DNA of 64,000 nt from Halomonas alkalisoli (GCF_021412585.1 NZ_JAKCMI010000030.1:60834-124833), one strand, 5' to 3'. Counted from the stretch's first letter, positions 8,452-16,893 are shown. Notes: a model not told the origin generated them from the letters alone. Program-made: numbers and translations.

Positions 8452-10014
8452 ATGCGACGCCCCAGTTTCGTTATCTTTATCACCGACCAGCAGCGTGCCG
8501 ATCACCTGGGCTGCTATGGCAACCCCACGGTGAAGACGCCGCATATCGATGGCCTGGCCGCGGCCGGGGTGCGCTTCACGCGCTTTCACGTGGTCACGCC
8601 GATCTGCCAGCCCAACAGGGCGGCGCTGGTCACCGGCCAGATGCCCTCGGTGAACGGGGTGCGCCAGAACGGCATTCCCCTGGGGCTCGACAGCCTTACC
8701 TTCGCCGAGGTGCTGCGCGGGGAGGGCTACCGCACCGGCTATATCGGCAAGGCGCACTTCCAGAACGTCACCGATATCCCGGCGCCGCCCCGGACCCCGG
8801 GCAGGCAGGGGGACACGCCGAGGCTTGCCCTGGCGCGGAGCGATCAGCGCCAGGGCCCCGACTACGGCTGGGAAGTGCGCCGTCGCTGGGCACAGCAGCC
8901 GGGCCTCGCGCTGCCCGGCCCTTACTACGGCTTCGAGCACGCCCGGCTGTGCATCGGCCACGGCGACCTGGTGGATGGCCACTACACCGCCTGGCTGCAT
9001 GAGCGCCACCCCGATCCGGCCGCGCTGCGCGGCCCCGCCAATGCCCTTCCGTCATCGGTATCGGCGCCCCAGTGCTGGCGTACCGCCGTGCCCGAGGCGC
9101 TCTATCCCACCCGCTATGTCCAGGAGAAGGCCTGCGACTTCCTGGCGAAGCAGGACGCCGAGACCCCCTTCGTGCTGGTGGTCTCCTTTCCTGATCCCCA
9201 TCATCCCTTTACCCCGCCTGGCCGCTACTGGTCGATGTACGACCCGGACGAGGTGGAACTGCCGGCCTCCTTTCATCATCCGGTGGAGGCCATCGAGGGT
9301 CTGCCCGAGTCGGCCCTCGAGGCTTACCGCTGGGGCGCCGAGGATCCGGAGAGCCACTGGCCCTTCGCGGTGAGCGAGCGCCAGGCCCGGGAGATCATCG
9401 CCCTCAACTACGGCAGCATCAGCATGGTGGACGATGCCGTGGGGGAGGTGCTGGCCACCTTGAAGACGCGTGGCCTGGTCGACGATACCGTGGTGGCCTT
9501 CACTTCGGATCATGGCGACTACATGGGCGATCACGGCAGCATGCTCAAGATGGGCCTGCACTTCCAGAGCGTGTTGCGGGTGCCGCTGATCTGGCACGAC
9601 CCCCAGAGCGACGCCCATGGAACGGTCTGCGGGCGGCTGGGCAGCGCCATCGACCTGGCCCCCACGCTGCTGCAGCGGGCCGGAATCAAGGTGCCCATCG
9701 GCATGCAGGGCGAGGACCTGTTCGGGAGTGAGCCGGCGGCGGACGTGCTGGTGGAGGATCCGGGCATCCTGGTGTTCCGCGACAGTGAGGCGCGCTGCAG
9801 CATCATCACCTTGGTCACCGAGCGCTGGCGGCTGAGCCTCTTCGAGGGGGAGGATGGGGGCGAGCTCTATGACCTGGAACGCGATCCCCATGAACTCACC
9901 AACCGCTGGAACGATCCCGATTACCAGGCGGTGCGCCTCGACCTTCAGGCGCGGCTTAGCCAGCGCCTGATCGCCCTGCGCGACCGCAGTCTGGTGGCCA
10001 CGGCCCGTGCCTGA
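8452..10014 (+). CDS. Type I (formylglycine) sulfatase, cytosolic
   Basis: A 520-residue sulfatase/alkaline-phosphatase superfamily protein. The activation motif is C52-Q-P-N-R56, whose Cys is oxidised to formylglycine by a maturation enzyme that is not in this window. Metal-binding residues are visible in the N-terminal TDQQRADHLG and in D353-H354 of SDHGDYMGDHG. There is no signal peptide, so hydrolysis of the sulfate (or phosphonate monoester) should take place in the cytosol after TRAP import. The ATG at 8452 has GGAG eight bases upstream. The gene follows the TRAP large permease by 61 bases. A phosphonate monoester hydrolase remains an alternative. Confidence 0.83.
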   Translation: MRRPSFVIFITDQQRADHLGCYGNPTVKTPHIDGLAAAGVRFTRFHVVTPICQPNRAALVTGQMPSVNGVRQNGIPLGLDSLTFAEVLRGEGYRTGYIGKAHFQNVTDIPAPPRTPGRQGDTPRLALARSDQRQGPDYGWEVRRRWAQQPGLALPGPYYGFEHARLCIGHGDLVDGHYTAWLHERHPDPAALRGPANALPSSVSAPQCWRTAVPEALYPTRYVQEKACDFLAKQDAETPFVLVVSFPDPHHPFTPPGRYWSMYDPDEVELPASFHHPVEAIEGLPESALEAYRWGAEDPESHWPFAVSERQAREIIALNYGSISMVDDAVGEVLATLKTRGLVDDTVVAFTSDHGDYMGDHGSMLKMGLHFQSVLRVPLIWHDPQSDAHGTVCGRLGSAIDLAPTLLQRAGIKVPIGMQGEDLFGSEPAADVLVEDPGILVFRDSEARCSIITLVTERWRLSLFEGEDGGELYDLERDPHELTNRWNDPDYQAVRLDLQARLSQRLIALRDRSLVATARA

Positions 10015-10100
10015 GTCCGGCTGCTCGGCCCTGAGAATTCTGAGATATTTTTACATTAAAAACATGTGGTTATAGTGATCTATTTATGTCGAATGTGACC

Positions 10101-10129
10101 TTGACAAGGGCTTGGTAAGGACTTATCTT
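10101..10129 (+). promoter_or_regulatory. Sigma-70 promoter of the IclR regulator gene
   Basis: The -35 TTGACA is at 10101-10106. The -10 is TATCTT at 10124-10129 after a 17-base spacer (TTATCT one base earlier is an alternative). The layout is the same as at 4186-4214. Confidence 0.65.
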
Positions 10130-10134
10130 TGTTG

Positions 10135-10168
10135 TATCAAATAATAAATATGGTTTTATATATGAAAC
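10135..10168 (+). promoter_or_regulatory. Putative IclR operator with palindromic half
   Basis: TATCAAATAATAAA at 10135-10148 is identical to 4220-4233. It is followed by GTTTTATATATGAAAC at 10153-10168, a near-perfect 16-base palindrome of the form GTTTYATATATRAAAC. The site covers the region just downstream of the -10 box. It suggests that the IclR protein represses its own gene. Confidence 0.65.
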
Positions 10169-10310
10169 GACCTGAGGTTGACTCCCCTTCTGCCCAATCG
10201 CACGGCTGGATGCGACTCGTGCAGCACGACAGCCACTGCGGCTCGAGCGATGACATGCCGCCAAGAGGTATGCTGGTGCCTGGAATGGTCATCACCGGAG
10301 AGGACGCCTT

Positions 10311-11111
10311 ATGAGTGACAAAGATGCACGCAAGTATCTGATCCCCGGCCTGGAGCGCGGCCTGACGATCTTGATGGAACTGAGCCGCAACGATCGCGAG
10401 ATGAGCTTTGCCGAGATCGCTAAGCGGGTGGACATCCCCAAGGCGACCGCCTATCGGGCAATCCAGACCTTGGAGTACATGGGCTTCCTGCGTCGCCACC
10501 CCTCCACCGGTCTTTATTCCCTGGGGGTCAATGTCCTGCGGCTCGGCTTCGAGTATGTGGCCTCCCTGGACGTGGTGCAGGTGGGCCAGCCAGTGATCGA
10601 GTCGCTGCGGGACACCACCGGCTGCTCGAGCCATATTGCCATCCGCGACGGCCGGGACGTCATCTATGTGGCGCGGGTCAGTGCCGCCAATGCCACCATC
10701 CGACGGGTCAGCGTGGGTACCCGCTTGCCGGTGCACCGCACCTCCTTGGGACGGATGCTGCTGACTGGCCTGAGCCGGACGGAGTTCGAGGCGCTCTACC
10801 CCGACGAGGCGTTGCCCGATGCTCAGCCAGGCGCACCAGCCAGCCGGGAGGCGCTGTGGGAGCTGGTCCAGGAGGATCGCCGTCGCGGCTACGTGATCGC
10901 CGAATCCTTCTTCCAGCTCGGCATCTCCTCCATCGTCTACCCCGTCTTCAATGGCGACGGCGAGATCGAGGCGGTGGTGAGCATCATGGTGCCGGTGCAC
11001 GAGATTCCCGCCGAGGAGCGCGAGCGGCTGCGCGGCCCGGTGGAAGAGGCAGCGGCGACGATCTCCGGTTTGCTTGGTTACCGAAGCGTTGCCGAGCACC
11101 GAGGCACTTAG
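10311..11111 (+). CDS. IclR-family transcriptional regulator of the catabolic island
   Basis: A 266-residue regulator. The winged helix-turn-helix covers about residues 10-75 (ISxxxPKATAYRAIQTLEYMGFL-type recognition region) and the IclR effector domain about 85-260. GGAGAGGA precedes the ATG by seven bases. The gene stands between the sulfatase unit and the dioxygenase unit. Its own promoter carries the same operator block as the promoters of two neighbouring catabolic units, so it is the best candidate for their local regulator. The effector is probably a pathway substrate or intermediate. Confidence 0.9.
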   Translation: MSDKDARKYLIPGLERGLTILMELSRNDREMSFAEIAKRVDIPKATAYRAIQTLEYMGFLRRHPSTGLYSLGVNVLRLGFEYVASLDVVQVGQPVIESLRDTTGCSSHIAIRDGRDVIYVARVSAANATIRRVSVGTRLPVHRTSLGRMLLTGLSRTEFEALYPDEALPDAQPGAPASREALWELVQEDRRRGYVIAESFFQLGISSIVYPVFNGDGEIEAVVSIMVPVHEIPAEERERLRGPVEEAAATISGLLGYRSVAEHRGT

Positions 11112-11208
11112 CAAGGAATGGTGCCGGCCAAGCCGGCCAGTAAATGCCCGACGCCAAGGCGAGGGCCACACAGACGACAACCGCGTCGATTGACGCAGGA
11201 GTAAGAGC

Positions 11209-12126
11209 ATGAGCATCGTTGGCATCGAAGCGTTGGAGTTCGGCGTGGAGAACCTGGCGGTCGGCAAGCAATTCGTGGCCGATTTCGGGCTCTCCCCTGT
11301 AAACGACACGACCTTTGAAACACTCAATGGTGCGCGCCTGAGCCTGGCGCCGATAAACGACCCGCAGCTGCCGCCGGCGTTCGAGTCCGGCTCGACTCTG
11401 CGGCGCATGACCTGGGGCGCGGCCGATGCGACCGCCCTGGCGGCGTTGAAAGTACGCCTGGCCGACCAGCCCGGCTTCGTCGATCATGGCGATCTCATAG
11501 AGTGTCGCGACCCCAACGGCATGACGGTGGCCATCCGCGTCAGCACCCTGCGCGAGGTGGAGCTGGAGGTCACCCCGATCAACCAGTACGGCGACATGCG
11601 CCGCATCGACACCCCGAGCCCGGTCTACGAGCGCGCCACTCCCGTCGGCATCGGCCATGCGGTCTTCTTCGTCGACGACCTGGAAGCCACCGAGGCCTTC
11701 TACCGCGAGAAACTCGGCTTCGCCGTCTCCGACCGCTACACCGACCGCGCGGTCTTTTTGCGCATGCAAGCCCGCGGCGGCCACCACAACCTCTTCCTGC
11801 TCAAGCTGCCTCACCGCGGCGCCGGCCTCAACCACGTGGCCTTCACCGTCCGCGACATCCATGAGGTGATCGGCGGCGGGCTGGCCATGAACCGCAAGCA
11901 GTGGAGCACCTTCCTGGGCCCTGGGCGTCACCCTATTTCCTCGGCCTACTTCTGGTATGTAAACAGCCCTCTGGGTGGTGCATTCGAGTACTACACCAAC
12001 GAAGACTATCTCACCGAGGCTTGGGAGCCGCGGGAGATGCAGCACTCCCTGGAATCCTTCACCGAGTGGGCCGTGGAAGGTGGTATCGACGCCGAGACCC
12101 GTCGGCAGAAGAAGGCCGAAGTCTGA
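11209..12126 (+). CDS. Two-domain VOC protein, extradiol-type ring-cleavage dioxygenase
   Basis: A 305-residue protein made of two vicinal-oxygen-chelate halves, the length of type I extradiol dioxygenases. The N-terminal half (about 5-120) is degenerate. The C-terminal half (about 145-275) carries the expected Fe(II) facial triad: H150 in GIGHAVFFV, H209 in GLNHVAFTV and E260 in GAFEYYTNED. This predicts meta cleavage of a catechol-like ring. The start follows AGGAG by six bases. It is the first gene after iclR and probably opens the lower-pathway unit. A metal-dependent isomerase or hydrolase of the same fold is possible but less likely. Confidence 0.82.
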   Translation: MSIVGIEALEFGVENLAVGKQFVADFGLSPVNDTTFETLNGARLSLAPINDPQLPPAFESGSTLRRMTWGAADATALAALKVRLADQPGFVDHGDLIECRDPNGMTVAIRVSTLREVELEVTPINQYGDMRRIDTPSPVYERATPVGIGHAVFFVDDLEATEAFYREKLGFAVSDRYTDRAVFLRMQARGGHHNLFLLKLPHRGAGLNHVAFTVRDIHEVIGGGLAMNRKQWSTFLGPGRHPISSAYFWYVNSPLGGAFEYYTNEDYLTEAWEPREMQHSLESFTEWAVEGGIDAETRRQKKAEV

Positions 12127-12378
12127 CCCTGATTTCGATAATCGATCCCTGCCAAACGAGCAAGAGCAAACAAGGAACATAAATCACCCGAGATAACAGC
12201 GACTACTCCCCCGATATAACGAGACCGTAAGAGACGGACTCGTTACCGATGGAAAGGACCATGCCGAGATGCCCTAAGTTGGCGTCATGGGATCGCGTTG
12301 TCTCGATTCACGCAAATCGAGTGGTTTTGAGACCCTCGGCACTACAAGCGAAGTGACCCAAGTAGAGAGGAAACGACA
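12127..12378 (+). other. 252-base gap with a small hairpin, between the VOC and cupin genes
   Basis: TCGATT at 12303-12308 pairs with AATCGA at 12315-12320 over a six-base loop, and GTCTC/GAGAC lie outside it. No T tract follows. A GAGAGGAAACG ribosome site precedes the cupin ATG. The length and structure suggest an internal promoter or an mRNA processing site; no gene or clear promoter was recognised. Confidence 0.4.
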
Positions 12379-12900
12379 ATGTCAGAGATGCTGGAAAGCT
12401 GGAAAAAACCCGAAGGTACCACTTTCGAAGAGTGGATGCAGACTCGCATAGCGCGCTTCAAGGGCCGCAAATACGACTGGAACGCCCTGAAGTTTCAGGC
12501 CGATTACGATCCTAAGTATCGCCGTGCCCAGATGCGTTATATCGGCACCGGTGCCACCGGGGTCAAGGCTGATACCAACACCATCCCGGCCGAAAACTTC
12601 ACTTTCTCTACCATGGTGTTGCCGTCCAAGTGCGAAGGGCCGCTGCACGTGCACGACGATGTGGAGGAGGTGTTCTTCGTGCTCAAGGGCACCATCACCC
12701 TCTTCCTCAAGGATGGCGACGATTACATGGAGACGGTGCTCGAGGAGCGTGACGTCATCTCCATTCCGCCGCGCATCTATCGGGGCCTGTTCAACCACGG
12801 CGAGGAAGAGGCGCTGATGTGCGTGATGCTGGGGACGCACAAGCCGCAGATCCCCACCTATCCGGAGGATCATCCCCTGTCCAAGGTCAAACGTAACTAA
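12379..12900 (+). CDS. Cupin-domain protein
   Basis: A 173-residue single-cupin protein. The metal site is seen as H90-V-H92, E96 and H140 (in LFNHGEEEA), matching the two cupin motifs. The N-terminal 60 residues are a family-specific extension. In catabolic units such proteins act as small dioxygenases, isomerases or decarboxylases of pathway intermediates. The gene precedes an alpha/beta hydrolase by 13 bases. The exact reaction is not deducible. Confidence 0.8.
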   Translation: MSEMLESWKKPEGTTFEEWMQTRIARFKGRKYDWNALKFQADYDPKYRRAQMRYIGTGATGVKADTNTIPAENFTFSTMVLPSKCEGPLHVHDDVEEVFFVLKGTITLFLKDGDDYMETVLEERDVISIPPRIYRGLFNHGEEEALMCVMLGTHKPQIPTYPEDHPLSKVKRN

Positions 12901-12913
12901 GAGGGAGGACGCC

Positions 12914-13747
12914 GTGGACGCCAAACGCCTCACTCTCGACAGCGGAGCCCAGTGCTACCGCGAGCAGTCGCGGCCCGCGCCAGCCCCGCCCTTGGTGCTG
13001 CTGCACGGCATCAGCTCCAGCGCAGGCTCCTGGGCGAAGCTCGCCGAGGAGTTGCCGGGCTACCGCCTGCTGGCCTGGGACGCCCCGGGCTATGGCGAGA
13101 GTCAGCCCCTGGCGACGGAGGTGCCCACGGCCGCCGACTATGCCGTGCGTCTGGAGGCCTGGCTGGCGGCGCTCGGTATCGAGCGCTGCGTGCTGGTGGG
13201 CCACTCCCTGGGGGCCATGATGGCCGGCGCCTATGTGGCGGCCTATCCGGGCCGGGTGGCCGGTCTGGTGCTGGCCGACCCGGCCCAGGGCTACGGTGAT
13301 GCCGATGAGGCCAGGCGCGACGAGGTCTATCGCAGCCGCTGGACCCAGCTCGAGGCTCAGGGCCCCGGCGCCTTCGCCCGGGCCCGGGCGCCGCGGCTGC
13401 TGCGCGAGGTTGCCGATCCCGCGGACATCGCCCGGGTCGAGGCGGAGATGCACAAGCTGAATCTGCCGGGCTTCATCCAGGCGAACTGGATGCTCGCCCA
13501 CGACCGTCTGGCGCGCTACCTGCCGGCGGCGCTGGCGGTGCCGGCCCTGGTGGTGTGCGGCGACGAGGATCGCATCACCCCGCCCGAGGACGCCCGGGCT
13601 CTGGCCAGCCGCCTGGCGGTGCCCTATCGCGATATCCCGCGGGCCGGTCACGCCAGCTATATCGACGCCCCCGAGGCCTTCGCCCGGGCCCTGGACGACT
13701 TCGCCCGCCCGCTGTTCGGCGCGGCTGAGGCGCCAGGGAAACTCTAG
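12914..13747 (+). CDS. Alpha/beta hydrolase, probable C-C or ester hydrolase of the lower pathway
   Basis: A 277-residue alpha/beta hydrolase. The oxyanion segment LLHGISSSAGSW is near residue 35, the nucleophile S98 lies in GHSLGAMM, the acid is the Asp in CGDEDRITPP, and the catalytic His is in AGHASYID. It starts with GTG, supported by GAGGGAGGA just upstream. Size and position after an extradiol-type dioxygenase fit a hydrolase of the meta-cleavage product, as in BphD-like enzymes, but an enol-lactone or ester hydrolase is also possible. Confidence 0.85.
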   Translation: MDAKRLTLDSGAQCYREQSRPAPAPPLVLLHGISSSAGSWAKLAEELPGYRLLAWDAPGYGESQPLATEVPTAADYAVRLEAWLAALGIERCVLVGHSLGAMMAGAYVAAYPGRVAGLVLADPAQGYGDADEARRDEVYRSRWTQLEAQGPGAFARARAPRLLREVADPADIARVEAEMHKLNLPGFIQANWMLAHDRLARYLPAALAVPALVVCGDEDRITPPEDARALASRLAVPYRDIPRAGHASYIDAPEAFARALDDFARPLFGAAEAPGKL

Positions 13748-13756
13748 GAGATCCCC

Positions 13757-14551
13757 ATGAGCTTTCTGATCGAACGACGCGTCGCCGTGGTCACCGGCGG
13801 CTCCTCCGGCATCGGCCTGGAGACCGTGCGCCTGCTGCTGGCGGAGGGGGCCCGGGTGGCTTTCTGCGGCCGCGATACCGAGCGTCTCGAGGCGGCGCGG
13901 GCGGCGCTCGCCGACGACTTTCCCGATGCCGAGCTGCTGGCGATGGCCTGCGACGTGCTTGACGAGGCCTCCTGCGCCGATTTTGCCGCCGCGGTGGCGG
14001 AGCGCTTCGGCGGCGCCGACATGCTGATTGCCAACGCCGGCCAGGGCTACGTGGCCCACTACGACGACACCCCCAAGGAGGCCTGGCTCGCCGAGGCCAA
14101 CCTCAAGCTGTTCGGGGTGATCAATCCGCTGAACGCCTTCCGGGGCCAACTGGCTGCCTCCGCGATCGGCTCGCTGACCTGTGTCAACTCCCTGCTGGCG
14201 CTGCAGCCGGAGCCCCACATGATCGCCACCTCGGCGGCCCGGGCGGCGCTGCTGAACCTGACCCACTCGCTGGCCCACGAGCTGGTCGACGAGGGCATCC
14301 GGGTCAACTCCATCCTGCTCGGCATGGTGGAGTCGGGCCAGTGGCGGCGGCGCTTCGAGGCCCGCGACGACCAGTCGCTGGGCTGGGAGCAGTGGATCGC
14401 CGGCATCGCCGCCAAGCGCGGCATTCCCATGAAGCGCCTGGGGCGCCCCGAGGAGCCGGCCCGTGCGCTTGTGTTCCTGGCCTCGCCCCTGGCCTCCTTC
14501 ACCACCGGCGCCGCCCTGGACGTGTCCGGCGGCTTCAATCACCACCTCTGA
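13757..14551 (+). CDS. SDR-family protein with degenerate active site
   Basis: A 264-residue SDR fold with an intact cofactor motif GGSSGIG near residue 14 and an ANAGQG motif. The position of the usual Y-x-x-x-K reads T158-S-A-A-R162, directly before the standard ALLNLTHSLAHEL helix. Both catalytic Tyr and Lys are therefore replaced. The C-terminal GAALDVSGG motif is intact. It is nine bases after the hydrolase. It may use another chemistry, such as hydration, decarboxylation or isomerisation, or may be a non-oxidoreductive partner. Confidence 0.8.
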   Translation: MSFLIERRVAVVTGGSSGIGLETVRLLLAEGARVAFCGRDTERLEAARAALADDFPDAELLAMACDVLDEASCADFAAAVAERFGGADMLIANAGQGYVAHYDDTPKEAWLAEANLKLFGVINPLNAFRGQLAASAIGSLTCVNSLLALQPEPHMIATSAARAALLNLTHSLAHELVDEGIRVNSILLGMVESGQWRRRFEARDDQSLGWEQWIAGIAAKRGIPMKRLGRPEEPARALVFLASPLASFTTGAALDVSGGFNHHL

Positions 14552-14571
14552 CCCGCGAGGACGCCCCCGCA

Positions 14572-15369
14572 ATGACGACCAAACGCTTGATGATCATCGG
14601 CTACGGGGCCATGGCCCAGGAAGTGCACCGGCTGCTGCCGGCGGGCCTGGAACTGGCCTGGGTGGTGGTGCCCGAGTCGCAGCTGGCCACCACCCGCGAG
14701 CGGCTGGGCGCCGGGATCGAGGTGCTGACCTCGGTCGCCCAGTGCGAGGGGCGTCCCGACCTGGTGGTGGAGTGCGCCGGCCAGCCGGGGCTCGCCGAGC
14801 ACGGTGAGGCGGTGCTCGCCCGTGGCCTGACCCTGGCCATCGTGGCCACCGGCGGCCTGGCCGACGAGGGGCTCTACGGCCGCCTGCGCCAGGCCGCCGA
14901 GGCCGGCGGCGGGCGCATGCTGGTGCTCTCCGGCGCCGTGGCCGGCATGGACGGCCTGGCCGCCGCCCGGGAGGGTGGCCTGGAGAGCGTCACCTATGAG
15001 GCCTGCAAGGCGCCGCGCAGCTGGAAGGGCAGCCACGCCGAGCAGCTGGTGGACCTCGACGCTCTCAGCGAGGCGACGGTCTTCTACGAGGGCACCGCCG
15101 GCGAGGCGGCACGGCTCTTCCCGGCCAACGCCAATGTGGCGGCCACCGTGGCCCTGGCCGGCATCGGCATGCAGGCCACCACCGTGCGCCTTACCGCCGA
15201 TCCGGCGGCCAGCCGCAACACCCACCGCATCCATGCCCAGGGGCGCTTCGGCGAGTTCCGCATCGAGCTCAACGGTCGCCCCCTGGAGCACAACCCCAAG
15301 ACCTCGATGCTCGCCGCCCTGTCGGTGGTCCGCGCCTGTCGCCAGGTGTTGGACCCGGTGACGGTGTGA
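14572..15369 (+). CDS. Aspartate-dehydrogenase-like NAD(P) oxidoreductase
   Basis: A 265-residue protein of the L-aspartate dehydrogenase (NadX) family. It has the Rossmann motif GYGAMA near residue 9, SGAVAGMDGL in the middle, the N-T-H motif carrying the likely catalytic His near residue 216, and the family signature HNPKTSMLAALSVVRA at the C-terminus. The known family reaction oxidises L-aspartate to iminoaspartate. Here it lies between an SDR and an aldehyde dehydrogenase rather than with NAD synthesis genes, so it probably acts on a pathway amine, imine or 2-oxo acid. Confidence 0.82.
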   Translation: MTTKRLMIIGYGAMAQEVHRLLPAGLELAWVVVPESQLATTRERLGAGIEVLTSVAQCEGRPDLVVECAGQPGLAEHGEAVLARGLTLAIVATGGLADEGLYGRLRQAAEAGGGRMLVLSGAVAGMDGLAAAREGGLESVTYEACKAPRSWKGSHAEQLVDLDALSEATVFYEGTAGEAARLFPANANVAATVALAGIGMQATTVRLTADPAASRNTHRIHAQGRFGEFRIELNGRPLEHNPKTSMLAALSVVRACRQVLDPVTV

Positions 15370-15386
15370 GCGAAAGGAGCACTCCC

Positions 15387-16853
15387 ATGACGCAACCGAT
15401 CTTTATCGCCGGTGAATGGCGCCAGGGCCGCGGCGATCCCCTGGCCTCGGTCTTCCCCGCCGACGGCTCCGTGACCGCGCGACTCAACGCCGCCAGCCTT
15501 GAGGACGTCGAGGAGGCCATCGCGGCCGCCGACATCGCCTGGCGCCGCCCCGAGTGGCGCGACCTGGTGCCCCACCAGCGGGCCACCATCCTCTACCGGG
15601 TCAGCCAGCTGATCGAGTCGCGTCTCGAGGAGCTGGCCGCCCTGCAGACCCGCGACAACGGCAAGCCCCTGGCCGAGACCCGCGCCCTGGTGGCCAGCGC
15701 CGCCGGCACCGCCCGCTACTTCGCCGCCGCCTGCGAGACCCTGGAGGGCGAGCTGCCCACCCAGCGCAGTAGCGATCTGATGACCCTGAGCACCTACGAG
15801 CCGCTCGGCGTGATCGCCGCCATCACGCCCTGGAACTCGCCCATCGCCAGCGAGATACAGAAGATCGCCCCGGCGCTGGCCGCCGGCAACGCCGTGGTGG
15901 TCAAGCCTGCCGAGGCGACGCCGCTGCTGGCCCTGAAGCTGGCCGAGCTGTTCGAGGAGGCGGGCCTGCCCAAGGGGCTGCTCAGCGTGCTGCCGGGCCG
16001 CGGCCGGGTGATCGGCGAGGCCATCGTGCGCCACCCCAAGGTGCGCAAGATCTCCTTCACCGGCGGCACCAACACCGGCCGCCACCTGGCGCATATCGCC
16101 GCCGACAAGCTGATCGGCACCTCGCTCGAGCTGGGCGGCAAGTCGCCCACCATCGTCTGCGAGGATGCCGATCTCGAGGAGGCCACCCGGGGCATCGCCT
16201 ACGGCATCTTCAGCTCCGCCGGCCAGGCCTGTATCGCCGGTTCGCGGCTTTTCGTGCCGCGTCGCCGCTACGACGAGGTGATGACGCGCCTGCTCGCAAT
16301 CACCCGCGGCCTGCGCGTCGGCCACCCCGAGACCCCGGGCACTCACCTGGGGCCGCTGATCAGCGAGGCTCATCGCGACGGCGTAGCTGCCTACGTGGAC
16401 CAGGCCCGCGCCGAGGGTGGCCGGGTGCTGTGCGGCGGCGCCGCACCGGAGGATCCCGAACTGGCCCTGGGCAGCTACTACCTGCCCACCATCATCGGGG
16501 GGCTGCCCCACGAAAGCGCGGTGTGCCAGGAGGAGATCTTCGGCCCGGTGCTGGTGGCGCTGCCCTTTGAGGACGAGGACGAGCTGCTGGGCCTGGCCAA
16601 CGACAACGTCTTCGGCCTGGCCGCGGGGATCTGGACCGCCGACTACCGGCGCGCCCTGCGCCTGGCCGGGCGGCTGGAGGCGGGCACGGTGTGGATCAAT
16701 ACCTACAAGAAGTTCGCCATCTCCACCCCCTTCGGCGGCTTCAAGGAGAGCGGCCTGGGACGCGAGAAGGGGCGCCAGGGCATCCAGGCCTACATGCAGC
16801 AGAAGAGCCTCTATCTGGGCCTGGGCAGCGAGCCCATGGGCTGGTCGTACTGA
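15387..16853 (+). CDS. Aldehyde dehydrogenase
   Basis: A 488-residue NAD(P)-dependent aldehyde dehydrogenase. The catalytic nucleophile is C282 in GQACIAGSR and the general base is E248 in LELGGKSP. The ITPWNSP motif and the GGFKESG motif are also present. ATG 15387 follows AAAGGAG by seven bases; an in-frame GTG at 15366 overlaps the previous stop and is less likely. Next to an extradiol-type dioxygenase it may oxidise a muconic-semialdehyde-like product, or a simple aldehyde released by the thiamine-diphosphate enzyme downstream. Confidence 0.88.
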   Translation: MTQPIFIAGEWRQGRGDPLASVFPADGSVTARLNAASLEDVEEAIAAADIAWRRPEWRDLVPHQRATILYRVSQLIESRLEELAALQTRDNGKPLAETRALVASAAGTARYFAAACETLEGELPTQRSSDLMTLSTYEPLGVIAAITPWNSPIASEIQKIAPALAAGNAVVVKPAEATPLLALKLAELFEEAGLPKGLLSVLPGRGRVIGEAIVRHPKVRKISFTGGTNTGRHLAHIAADKLIGTSLELGGKSPTIVCEDADLEEATRGIAYGIFSSAGQACIAGSRLFVPRRRYDEVMTRLLAITRGLRVGHPETPGTHLGPLISEAHRDGVAAYVDQARAEGGRVLCGGAAPEDPELALGSYYLPTIIGGLPHESAVCQEEIFGPVLVALPFEDEDELLGLANDNVFGLAAGIWTADYRRALRLAGRLEAGTVWINTYKKFAISTPFGGFKESGLGREKGRQGIQAYMQQKSLYLGLGSEPMGWSY

Positions 16854-16893
16854 GCCGCTCCGCACGCCGAACCCACAACGACAGGAATTCACC

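Larger units (their letters stand above)
10015..10310 (+). other. Intergenic promoter region upstream of the IclR gene
   Basis: This 296-base stretch is AT-rich compared with its surroundings. It holds the TTGACA promoter and operator described separately, and a 158-base leader from the palindrome to the iclR ATG. No gene was found; a short open frame over 10129-10314 has no coding character. Confidence 0.6.

Noticed and set aside
12249..12356. 35-residue open frame between the VOC and cupin genes
   Set aside because: It has no ribosome site, its composition is not protein-like and it lies over the hairpin region.
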